Origin: Arthrobacter pascens
GTDB taxonomy: Bacteria > Actinomycetota > Actinomycetes > Actinomycetales > Micrococcaceae
Assembly: GCF_017052465.1 (NCBI RefSeq)
Contig: NZ_JAFHKT010000134.1
Span: 115,436-179,435, forward strand
Length of the DNA: 64,000 nucleotides
Direction: 5' to 3'
Every line of letters starts with the position of its first letter. The stretch's first letter is position 1. The translations under genes and the position numbers were made by a program. The notes under the pieces were generated by a model. It was not told where the DNA came from, made no database searches, and saw nothing but the letters and a program-made list of their open reading frames with translations. This document shows, one piece after another, positions 55,407 through 62,989 of the stretch.

Positions 55407-56663
55407 ATGAAGAACTGGGCAGGAAACCTGAACTACGCATCAACGGACGTCAGGCGGCCAGAGTCGGTGGCCGAACTCGCCGAACTGATAGCGGGCGCCC
55501 GACGGGTCAAGGCCCTGGGATCGCGGCACTCCTTCAACCGCGTGGGGGACACCGACGGCGTCCACGTGCTGCTGGACGCCCTGCCGCAGCACATCGAACT
55601 GGACCGGGAACGGCAGACGGTGCGCGTCACCGGCGGAGTGAGTTACGGTGCGCTGTGCCGCACCTTGGAACAATCGGGCGCCGCCATCCATAATCTGGCG
55701 TCGCTGCCCCACATTTCCGTCGCAGGAGCAGTTCAAACCGGCACCCACGGCTCTGGCGTGAACAACCCTTCCCTGGCCGGAGCGGTAGTGGGCATTGACT
55801 TGATCAGGCCCTCCGGTGAGCAGGTTTCGCTCTCGCACGGGGACGGGGATGAGTTCCTGGGAAGCGTAGTGGGCCTGGGTGCCCTTGGCATCGTCACCGG
55901 CCTCGAGCTCGCCGTCAGGCCTAGCTTCCGGATGCGCCAGCGCGTTCTGGAGAACCTGCCGTGGGAACGGGCCCTGGCCGACTTCACACCGCTGGTATCC
56001 AGCGCCTACAGCGTGAGCCTGTTTACCGACTACGCGGGCGATGCCATCAGCCAGGTCTGGCTCAAGGCCCTGGATTCCGAGCCTCCCAATCGGGACCGGT
56101 TTGGAGCCGCGCCCGCCACACGCCCGCGGCACCCGCTGCCTGGCATGTCGGGCGAGAACTGCACCGTCCAGATGGATGAGCCCGGACCCTGGCTGGACCG
56201 GCTGCCGCACTTCCGCCACGAGTTCACGCCCAGCAAAGGCGAGGAACTGCAGAGCGAATTCATACTGCCGCTGGAGCACGCGCCTGCCGCCCTCGAGGCG
56301 GTGCGGAGCCTGGCGGACAAACTTGCGCCGCTGCTGTTCGTCTCAGAAATCCGGACGGGCGCCGCAGACGAGTTCTGGCTCAGCCCCTTCTACCGGCAGC
56401 AGAGTGTGGCCCTGCATTTCACCTGGAAGCCGCTGCAGCAGGAGGTGGAAGCGGTTCTTCCTCGGCTCGAAGACCTGCTGCGGCCGTTCGGGGCAAGACC
56501 GCACTGGGGCAAGCTTTTCACGCCCGGCGGCCACGACTGGGAATCGCTCTACCCGCGCTTTGCCGATTTCCGGCTGCTGGCAGCGGCACACGATCCGGCG
56601 GGCAAGTTCCGCAACGGGCTGCTGGACAGCCTCCTCGGCGTCCCGGCGGTGAGCGCACCTTAA
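55407..56663 (+). CDS. FAD-dependent alditol (xylitol/sorbitol) oxidase
   Basis: A 418-residue member of the vanillyl-alcohol-oxidase-type FAD family. The N-terminal NWAGNLNYAS and ALGSRHSFNRV segments match alditol oxidase AldO; H41 is the expected covalent FAD ligand. GTHGSGVNNPSLAG is the second FAD motif, and SEIRTG, HFTWKP and HWGK carry probable substrate residues. The product would be an aldose plus H2O2. A LacI site before the gene ties it to pentose metabolism; arabinitol or xylitol may be substrates. Confidence 0.85.
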   Translation: MKNWAGNLNYASTDVRRPESVAELAELIAGARRVKALGSRHSFNRVGDTDGVHVLLDALPQHIELDRERQTVRVTGGVSYGALCRTLEQSGAAIHNLASLPHISVAGAVQTGTHGSGVNNPSLAGAVVGIDLIRPSGEQVSLSHGDGDEFLGSVVGLGALGIVTGLELAVRPSFRMRQRVLENLPWERALADFTPLVSSAYSVSLFTDYAGDAISQVWLKALDSEPPNRDRFGAAPATRPRHPLPGMSGENCTVQMDEPGPWLDRLPHFRHEFTPSKGEELQSEFILPLEHAPAALEAVRSLADKLAPLLFVSEIRTGAADEFWLSPFYRQQSVALHFTWKPLQQEVEAVLPRLEDLLRPFGARPHWGKLFTPGGHDWESLYPRFADFRLLAAAHDPAGKFRNGLLDSLLGVPAVSAP

Positions 56664-56667
56664 ACCA

Positions 56668-56705
56668 GCGAATCCGCCGTCACCGTAAGGCGACGGCGGA
56701 TTCGC
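56668..56705. terminator. Bidirectional hairpin between aldO-like gene and hxlA
   Basis: A perfect 14-bp stem (56668-56681 with 56692-56705) and 10-base loop between two convergent genes. There is no long T-run on either side. Confidence 0.7.
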
Positions 56706-56735
56706 ATCCGGCCTGTCGGTTGAAACCGCCCGAAA

Positions 56736-57359
56736 CTAGATAATGGCGGCGCGCAGTTCCTTGGCGGCAAGTGCGGGGTCCGCTGCGCTGTAGATGGAAC
56801 CGCCGACGACGGCGACGTCCGCGCCGGCGCGCTGCACGGCGTTGATGGTGGAGATGTTCACGCCACCGGCCACGGAGAACGGCACCCGGGCTTCCTCGCC
56901 GGCGCTGAGCAGCACATCCAGGTCATAGCCCGGCTTGGCCTGCTCATCCAGGCCCGCGTGCATCTCCACGAACTTCGCACCCAGCGCGCGGGCTTCCTTG
57001 GCGCGGGTCACCTTGTCCTCAACGCCGATCAGGTCAACGACGACGCCCTTGTTGTGCGCCTTGGCTGCCTTGACTGCACCGGCGATGGTGGAGTCGTCGG
57101 CACCGCCGAGGACCGAGACGAGGTCTGCGCCGGCGCTGAAGGCGATGTCGGCTTCGAGTTCGCCGGCGTCCATGGTCTTCAGGTCGGCGAAGACGATCTT
57201 GTCCGGGTGGGCGGTCTTCACGGCGGTCACGGCGGACAGCCCGGCGTTCTTCACCAGCGGGGTGCCGAGCTCAATGATGTCCACGTATTCGGCGACCTTG
57301 CCGGCGAGCTCCAGGGCGGCTTCGACGGTCAGGACATCCATGGCGACTTGCAGTTTCAT
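56736..57359 (-). CDS. hxlA: 3-hexulose-6-phosphate synthase
   Basis: A 207-residue TIM-barrel lyase of the OMP-decarboxylase superfamily, condensing formaldehyde with ribulose 5-phosphate. Visible are QVAMDVLTVEAALEL, IELGTPLVKNAG, VFADLKTMDAGELEAD with the D-x-K-x-x-D metal/catalytic site, and FSVAGGVN. ATG 57359. With hxlB it forms the ribulose monophosphate formaldehyde route; demethylation reactions are a plausible source. Confidence 0.93.
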   Translation of the reverse strand: MKLQVAMDVLTVEAALELAGKVAEYVDIIELGTPLVKNAGLSAVTAVKTAHPDKIVFADLKTMDAGELEADIAFSAGADLVSVLGGADDSTIAGAVKAAKAHNKGVVVDLIGVEDKVTRAKEARALGAKFVEMHAGLDEQAKPGYDLDVLLSAGEEARVPFSVAGGVNISTINAVQRAGADVAVVGGSIYSAADPALAAKELRAAII

Positions 57360-57424
57360 AGGTGATTCTCTTTTCTCTTTGGATTGAGGCTGGTTCTTGG
57401 TGGTGGTCAGGGACGAAGGGACGG

Positions 57425-58027
57425 CTATTCGAGGTTCGCGTGCCGCTGCCAGAGTTCCTCCGGGGATGCCGCGTCCTCGTCCCACAGGCTTTGGAACACC
57501 GCTTCGGTGGTGGCAAACAGCACCTGCTCGAACAGGCTTCCCGAGTACTGCCGCGACAAAGCGGAGCCGTGGTCCGTCTTTTGAGCGGCGGGGATGAGTA
57601 CGACGGCGGAGGCTGCCTTGGCGAGCGGGGAACCGGCGTTTGTGGTGTAGACGGCGATCCGCGCGCCCTGCGCGGCGGCGGTCTCCGCCGCCTTGACGAC
57701 GCCGGCGGTGGTGCCCGAACCCGACGCCGCGAGGAGCAGGTCTCCGGAGCGGATGGCGGGTGCGGTGATCTCCCCCACGACATGCACGTTCAGCCCGAGG
57801 TGCATCAGCCGCATGGCGGCCATCTTCAGGACGAGGCCGCTCCGCCCCGCGCCGGTCACGAAGATCCTGTCGGCCAGCCTCAGTTCGGTGACCAGGGCCG
57901 CGACCTGCGCCGGATCGACGCGCTGGAACACTGCGCTGATTTCGTCCTGGACAAGGGTCCGGTTGCGGTCAAAGGACCGGGATACATCGGCCAGGGCGGC
58001 CGGACCGGATTCTGAGACGACGCTCAT
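57425..58027 (-). CDS. hxlB: 6-phospho-3-hexuloisomerase
   Basis: A 200-residue SIS-domain isomerase converting hexulose 6-phosphate to fructose 6-phosphate. FVTGAGRSGLVLKMAAMRLMHLG, SGSGTTAGVV and the C-terminal YSGSLFEQVLF are canonical. It is transcribed ahead of hxlA (65-bp gap) and divergently from the LuxR-type gene. Confidence 0.93.
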   Translation of the reverse strand: MSVVSESGPAALADVSRSFDRNRTLVQDEISAVFQRVDPAQVAALVTELRLADRIFVTGAGRSGLVLKMAAMRLMHLGLNVHVVGEITAPAIRSGDLLLAASGSGTTAGVVKAAETAAAQGARIAVYTTNAGSPLAKAASAVVLIPAAQKTDHGSALSRQYSGSLFEQVLFATTEAVFQSLWDEDAASPEELWQRHANLE

Positions 58028-58107
58028 TGGCAGGTTCCTCCTTCAAGAAAGTTGTTACCTATTCATCCTCGCCTGCCTGTTGGGTGGGTCCAACGCTTTG
58101 ATCGGAC

Positions 58108-58117
58108 GGTTATAACC
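58108..58117. promoter_or_regulatory. Palindrome GGTTATAACC in the hxlB/luxR-type divergent gap
   Basis: A perfect 10-bp palindrome, 81 bp before hxlB and 46 bp before the divergent regulator. It is flanked by imperfect mirror sequences GGGTGGG and CACCC. It is a candidate operator for the regulator at 58163, or part of a promoter; this is inference. Confidence 0.45.
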
Positions 58118-58150
58118 ACCCAAAGGGGTAGGCAAATCCGCAAGACACCG

Positions 58151-58156
58151 TAAACT
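58151..58156 (+). promoter_or_regulatory. Probable -10 element of a leaderless transcript
   Basis: TAAACT ends 7 bases before the GTG start at 58163, with no ribosome site. This is the same geometry as at 12542. Confidence 0.5.
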
Positions 58157-58162
58157 GGGCAG

Positions 58163-59533
58163 GTGGTAACCTCCGTCGAAGCCTCCGAAGCCCCTCCCCC
58201 ACCCCTGCTGCCCGATGCAGGGCTGCTAAATTTGAGCACGTTCGTCCTCAACGCGCAGCCGCTGCTGGACGCCATCGCCGCGCTGTCCACTGCGCCGCTG
58301 GCCACCATCGCGGCACGGCTGCGGGACGCCACACTCCCCTATGTGCGCAGCAGTGCCCTGGTCATCTTCACCGAGGACTGCACCGGCCGGCCGCAGAAGA
58401 AGGCAGGCGACGAAGCCATCATCAGCCGCGTGTCCATTGCCGAACTTGACCACATCCGGGCATCGGTGTCCGGCGAAGGCCTGCCAGGTGAAGGCAGCTC
58501 CGGCCCCCCATGGCTCGGCGAAGCCGTGCTCGGCGGCGTGAAACGCCCGGTCCTGGCCCTTTCCTCACCGAGCAACGCGCTGCTGGTCCTCGCCGATCCG
58601 CAGCCCCTGCCGGATCCCGCCGACCGGGCCCCTGCTGAGCGCCTGCTCCGTTACCTTTGGACGCTGGCCGCCGAGCGGATCCGGGAGAAGGTGGCGGATG
58701 CACCGCCGTCGTACCTCATTGAGTCCCGCGCGGCCTCGGCCGAGCGGGTGAGGGTGACAGCCGAACTCGTGGACAGGCACTCCACCACCCTCGAAACCCT
58801 GCTCGCCGCGCTGCGTTCCCCGGCCCTTGCCGATGACGCTGCGCGCAAGGCGGCCACGGAATCCGCGGCCAAGGCCCTGGTGGGACTTCGGACGCTGAGC
58901 GACCGCACCAACGAACTGGTGGAGGAACCCGTCTCTTCGGCGTTCCAGCGCCTCCGCGAGGATCTGAAACCGCTGATGCACTTCAGCGGCATTGACGTCC
59001 AGTTCATCGAACCTCCCGTCAACGGCCGCGCCCTGCCCGGCGAGGTGGCCCACGCCGCCCGGGCGATCGTCCGCGGTCTGGTGCTCGCCATGGTGGACCA
59101 AGGCGGGGTGCGCCGGATCCGGACGCAGTGGGATTGCGACGGAGAGAACCTGCTGGTCAACGTGCGCGACGACGGTCCGGGCGAACTGTCCGGAGAGGCA
59201 CCGAACATGGCCCGCCTCGGTCACCGGGTGGAAGCCCTGAACGGCCGCATGTCGGTCGATGTGATGCCGGGCTGGGGCGCCGACGTCGCCGTTGCCATCC
59301 CGCTCGACCCGCCGGCGCGCCAGATCGCCGACGTTTCCGAATGGAAGCTCGGCGACCGCGAACTGGAGGTGCTCCAGCTGCTGGCCGCCGGGCAGCGGAA
59401 CCGGGCCATCGCCGGGAAACTGCACATCAGCGAGAACACGGTGAAGTTCCACCTGCGGAACATCTTCCGGAAGGTGGGAGCGTCCTCCCGCACGGAAGCC
59501 ATCGCGATGGCCCACAGCAAGGGCCTCCGGTAG
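58163..59533 (+). CDS. Degenerate sensor-kinase/LuxR fusion regulator
   Basis: A 456-residue protein. The first 190 residues look like a GAF-type sensing domain. Residues 195-220 (RVRVTAELVDRHSTTLETLLAALRS) resemble a NarX-type dimerisation helix, but the phosphoacceptor His of the usual ELHD is Val203. Residues 290-382 match a GHKL ATPase: DDGPG at 336-340, RLGHRVEALNG and GWGADVAVAIPL, with the N-box poorly kept. The C-terminus (395-455) is a complete NarL/LuxR helix-turn-helix (LGDRELEVLQLLAAGQRNR ... ISENTVKFHLRNIFRKVG). There is no receiver domain. It is divergent from hxlBA and may regulate it. Confidence 0.85.
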   Translation: MVTSVEASEAPPPPLLPDAGLLNLSTFVLNAQPLLDAIAALSTAPLATIAARLRDATLPYVRSSALVIFTEDCTGRPQKKAGDEAIISRVSIAELDHIRASVSGEGLPGEGSSGPPWLGEAVLGGVKRPVLALSSPSNALLVLADPQPLPDPADRAPAERLLRYLWTLAAERIREKVADAPPSYLIESRAASAERVRVTAELVDRHSTTLETLLAALRSPALADDAARKAATESAAKALVGLRTLSDRTNELVEEPVSSAFQRLREDLKPLMHFSGIDVQFIEPPVNGRALPGEVAHAARAIVRGLVLAMVDQGGVRRIRTQWDCDGENLLVNVRDDGPGELSGEAPNMARLGHRVEALNGRMSVDVMPGWGADVAVAIPLDPPARQIADVSEWKLGDRELEVLQLLAAGQRNRAIAGKLHISENTVKFHLRNIFRKVGASSRTEAIAMAHSKGLR

Positions 59534-59570
59534 GCGGAAGCCGGAGCTTCGAGCGGAAGGACGGGACTCC

Positions 59571-60143
59571 ATGGCGATCGATGTCCGCCCGGCAGGCCGG
59601 TTCGAGGACGTTAAGGCAATGGTCGGACCGAAGCGGCCGGATGCCAACGTGTGCTGGTGCCTGAGCTACCGCATCCCCTCCAAGCAGCACCTCGAACTGC
59701 ACGGAACCGAGCGCGGCGAAATGATGAAGCAACTGGTGGCGCAGGATCCGCCGCCCGGCGTCCTCGCCTACGACGGTGACGAAGTGGTGGGCTGGGCAGC
59801 CGTCCATCCGCGTGCCGACACCAGCTTTGCCCGCAACCGCAAGATTCCGCACGTGGACGACCTCGATGTGTGGTCTGTGTGGTGCATCCGGGTGCGGCCC
59901 GGGCACCGCGGCAGTGGCATCTCGCATCATCTGCTGCAGGGCGCCGTCGACTTTGCCAGGAGCTACGGCGCGCCCGCCATCGAGGGCTACCCCGTGGACA
60001 ACCTAGGCCACAAGGTGGATCTCACGATGGCCTACGTCGGCACACGGGCGCTCTTCGAGGGCGCCGGGTTCACCAAAGCTGCGGACACGGACTCCGTCAT
60101 CAACGGCTTCCCGCGCGTGCTGATGCGTCTTAGCCTGCGCTGA
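59571..60143 (+). CDS. GNAT family N-acetyltransferase
   Basis: A 190-residue acetyltransferase. The acetyl-CoA loop is RPGHRGSGISHHLL, followed by DFARSYGAPAIEGYPVDN and a C-terminal ALFEGAGFTKA segment typical of the GNAT fold. A cluster VCWCLSYRIP near residue 27 is unusual. AGCGGAAGGA is upstream of ATG 59571. It follows the LuxR-type gene by 37 bp. Substrate unknown. Confidence 0.85.
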   Translation: MAIDVRPAGRFEDVKAMVGPKRPDANVCWCLSYRIPSKQHLELHGTERGEMMKQLVAQDPPPGVLAYDGDEVVGWAAVHPRADTSFARNRKIPHVDDLDVWSVWCIRVRPGHRGSGISHHLLQGAVDFARSYGAPAIEGYPVDNLGHKVDLTMAYVGTRALFEGAGFTKAADTDSVINGFPRVLMRLSLR

Positions 60144-60294
60144 CATCCCGCCCGGCCCCGTCAAGCCGCTTACCGCAATGTCGGCCGAGTCACACTTGCC
60201 GGACTAGGATCGAACTGTGCAAAGAGACCAGAGGACGCTGCGGCGGCCTTGTGGCAGGTAAGCGGGCCGCAGAAATTACTTGAGAGTATGGAGC

Positions 60295-61104
60295 ATGGCT
60301 TCGAAGACTGACCCTGAATCTGAGATCGACAGCGAGGCAGCCCAACACGGCGGCGTCCAGTCGGTAGACCGCGCCCTCGCAGTCCTGGAGATCCTGGCCC
60401 GGGACGGCCACGCCGGCGTGAGCGACATAGCCGAGGAGATGGGCATCCACAAGTCCACCGTGTCCCGGCTGCTCGGGTCCCTGGTCAGCAGGGACATCGT
60501 CCACCAGAACAGTGAACGCGGAAAGTACCAGCTCGGCTTCGGCATCCTGCGCCTGGCCAGCTCCATCCCCGGCCGGCTGAGCCTGGTCCGCGAAGCCCGG
60601 CCCGTGCTGGAAGGCCTGGCGGACCAGTTCAAGGAAACCGTGAACCTGGCCGTGCTGCGCTCGAACTACGCAGTGAACGTTGACCAGGCCATGGGCCCCT
60701 CCACGCTGGCCACGTACGACTGGGTGGGCAGCCTGACGCCGCTGCACGCCACGTCCAGCGGCAAGATCCTGTTGGCAGCACTGTCCGCGGACGACCGCGA
60801 CAGGATCCTGAAAGAGACAGGGCTCCCTGCCCGCACGCCGCGGACCATCACCAGCCGGGACAAACTCGACGAACAGCTCCTCGACGTCGTCGGGAACGGC
60901 TATGCGGTGACCCTGGAGGAATTCGAGATCGGGCTGAAATCCATGGCGGTGCCGGTGTACAACCATGTTGGATCGGTGATCGGAGCCATCAGCATCTCCG
61001 GCCCCGCCTTCCGCTTCGATCCCGAAAAGACACCGGGACTCCTCGAGGCGCTGAAGGAGGCCGGGCTGCAGATCAGCGCGAACATGGGGTACACCCGGCG
61101 CTAG
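60295..61104 (+). CDS. IclR family transcriptional regulator
   Basis: A 269-residue regulator with a winged helix at about 20-85 (VSDIAEEMGIHKSTVSRLLGSLVSRDIV) and the IclR ligand domain (TPLHATSSGKILLAAL; GYAVTLEEFEIGLKSMAVPVYNH; ISISGPAFRF). ATG 60295 is preceded by GAGAG. It converges with the ferredoxin reductase gene. The TTGC-type repeats at 62362-62515 are candidate binding sites. Related IclR proteins control aromatic, glyoxylate or quaternary-amine genes. Confidence 0.92.
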   Translation: MASKTDPESEIDSEAAQHGGVQSVDRALAVLEILARDGHAGVSDIAEEMGIHKSTVSRLLGSLVSRDIVHQNSERGKYQLGFGILRLASSIPGRLSLVREARPVLEGLADQFKETVNLAVLRSNYAVNVDQAMGPSTLATYDWVGSLTPLHATSSGKILLAALSADDRDRILKETGLPARTPRTITSRDKLDEQLLDVVGNGYAVTLEEFEIGLKSMAVPVYNHVGSVIGAISISGPAFRFDPEKTPGLLEALKEAGLQISANMGYTRR

Positions 61105-61139
61105 ACGAACGCTGGTTGAGCCTGTGGGGCACCTGCTGC

Positions 61140-62345
61140 TTAATGCGCCGCCGTGGCAACCAGGCCGGGCTGGCCCTCCGGCTTGGGCGCCGGAGCTGCC
61201 AGGTTGCGCCGCCACCTGGCGAACAGCCGTGGCTGGTTCATTCCCAGCACCGCAACGGCGTCGTCGCCGCGGTAATACACGGCAAGGAAGCTGTGCTCCT
61301 GGGGATCACCCTCTTCTACTTCCACACGGTCGTAGCCGGAGGAATGACCGGCGAACTGGATCTTGACGCCGTGCTGGTCAGACCAGAAATACGGCGGCTT
61401 CGACGGCTGCTCCGGAGCATTGCTGTCCAAGAGGGCCTGAACGGCCAGCGCCGCGCGCTCCAGGGCGCCCGTCCAATGCTCCACCCGCCGGTGGCCTCCA
61501 CGGGCCTTATCGAACCAGGCAGCGCAGTCACCGACGGCGACGATGCCCGGAACGTTGGTGCGGCCCATGGCATCGCACAGCACGCCCGAGCCGAGCTCGA
61601 CTCCGGATCCTTCCAGCCACTCCGTGTTCGGTTCCGCGCCAATACCCACCACGACGACGTCCGTTTCCAGGTGCCGGCCGTCAGCCAGTGTGAGCCCGGA
61701 GATGACGCCCTCGCCAGTATGGAATTCTTCGATGACGGCACCGCAAATGAGATTGACGCCGTTGGCCCGGTGCAGCTTGGCGACCACGTCCCCCATGTCC
61801 TGCCCGAGTTGCGCCGTAAACGGAACGGGGGCGTTGTTGATCATGGTCACCTCCATTCCCCGTGACGCAGCGGCGGAGGCTACTTCCGCGCCGATAAAGC
61901 CGGCGCCGATAACCGTCATGCGGGCGCCCGGCACCAGCCGCGGCGTCAATCCTTGGGCATCGGCGATGGTCCGAAGGTAAAAAACATTCTCAAGCCCTTC
62001 CAGGGCCGGCAGCTTCCGGGCGCGCGCGCCGGTCGCTATCACGATGCCGTCGGCACTGACGGAGCTGCCGTCGTGCAGCCGAACGGTCCGTGGAGCTACA
62101 TCCAAGCCAATCGCTCCGCCTCCGAGGAGCCACTCCGCCTGCAACCCGTCATCGTCCGTCTCCAGGAAGAGGTCTTCGGACGTGATGGTACCGAGCAGAA
62201 AATCCTTGGATAGCGGGGGCCTGTCATAAGGACGGTGGTGCTCATCGCCAATGATGAGCAACCTTCCCGTGAAGCCTTGGGCGCGGGCGGCCCTGGCGGC
62301 GGAGAGGCCGGCCAGCGAGGCTCCGACGATCGCAAGCGTCTGCAT
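61140..62345 (-). CDS. FAD-dependent ferredoxin reductase
   Basis: A 401-residue NAD(P)H:ferredoxin reductase of the rhodocoxin/putidaredoxin reductase group. FAD motif IVGASLAGLSAARAARAQGF, then RPYDRPPLSKDFLLG, the NAD motif VIGAGFIGAEVASAAASRG and the second FAD motif GIVAVGDCAAW are all present. It is divergent from a Rieske ferredoxin gene, its probable partner. No oxygenase is in the window, so the final acceptor is outside it. Confidence 0.93.
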   Translation of the reverse strand: MQTLAIVGASLAGLSAARAARAQGFTGRLLIIGDEHHRPYDRPPLSKDFLLGTITSEDLFLETDDDGLQAEWLLGGGAIGLDVAPRTVRLHDGSSVSADGIVIATGARARKLPALEGLENVFYLRTIADAQGLTPRLVPGARMTVIGAGFIGAEVASAAASRGMEVTMINNAPVPFTAQLGQDMGDVVAKLHRANGVNLICGAVIEEFHTGEGVISGLTLADGRHLETDVVVVGIGAEPNTEWLEGSGVELGSGVLCDAMGRTNVPGIVAVGDCAAWFDKARGGHRRVEHWTGALERAALAVQALLDSNAPEQPSKPPYFWSDQHGVKIQFAGHSSGYDRVEVEEGDPQEHSFLAVYYRGDDAVAVLGMNQPRLFARWRRNLAAPAPKPEGQPGLVATAAH

Positions 62346-62361
62346 AATCTCCCACTTCTAA

Positions 62362-62515
62362 TTGCTGTATACGCAACATGAATCGCTATATGCAACAGCG
62401 TGAGGGATGCCACACTGGCCTGTCAACCTTCGCCGACACAGAGTAAAAGGGTAGGTAACGGCTAAAAAAAGCTTGACATCGCGTGTGGCCGAGCGCACTC
62501 TGTTGCATAACGCGA
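62362..62515. promoter_or_regulatory. Three TTGC-type operator candidates in the ferredoxin/reductase gap
   Basis: TTGC-N7-GCAA at 62362-62376, TCGC-N5-GCAA at 62383-62395 and TTGC-N5-GCGA at 62503-62515. The last two are the same 13-base motif in opposite orientation (TTGCATATAGCGA and TTGCATAACGCGA). They flank the 255-bp divergent region and could bring both promoters under one regulator, possibly the nearby IclR protein. Confidence 0.6.
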
Positions 62516-62600
62516 AGTCTGTTGATTCTTCCGGAACAAAAAGACGCGGCGCCGTTCACAGCCCGCACAATCTCATCCTCTATCAAAAAAGAGGTGCTCC

Positions 62601-62951
62601 ATGCACAAGGCCTGCCCCCTCAGCGAACTCGCTCCTGGAGAGGCGCTGCGCCTGGATACCGCCCCGCCCATCGCTGTCTTCCACACGGAAGAAGGCGAGC
62701 TTTTCGCCATCGACGACACGTGCACGCACCAGGATGCTTCCCTGGCCGACGGATATGTTGAGGATTGCTGGGTCGAATGCCCGCTGCACGCCTCCAAGTT
62801 CAACCTCCGTACTGGTTCAGTAGACGCGCCCCCGGCCAAACTGCCGGTCCGCCACCACGAGGTCAAGGTTGTTGACGGCGACATTATGGTCATCGAATCC
62901 GACGAGGCGCCCAACCTGCCTCCGGGACTGACAGCCGAAGGCCATATCTAA
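62601..62951 (+). CDS. Rieske-type [2Fe-2S] ferredoxin
   Basis: A 116-residue small Rieske protein for electron transfer to a non-heme oxygenase. The cluster ligands are CTH in DTCTHQDA and CPLH in VECPLHASKF. The length is typical of soluble ferredoxin components such as those of ring-hydroxylating dioxygenases. It is divergent from its likely reductase and precedes a BCCT transporter by 38 bp. Confidence 0.94.
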   Translation: MHKACPLSELAPGEALRLDTAPPIAVFHTEEGELFAIDDTCTHQDASLADGYVEDCWVECPLHASKFNLRTGSVDAPPAKLPVRHHEVKVVDGDIMVIESDEAPNLPPGLTAEGHI

Positions 62952-62989
62952 GCCCGACCCATGACACTCGCCGAGCAAAGGACCCGCTC

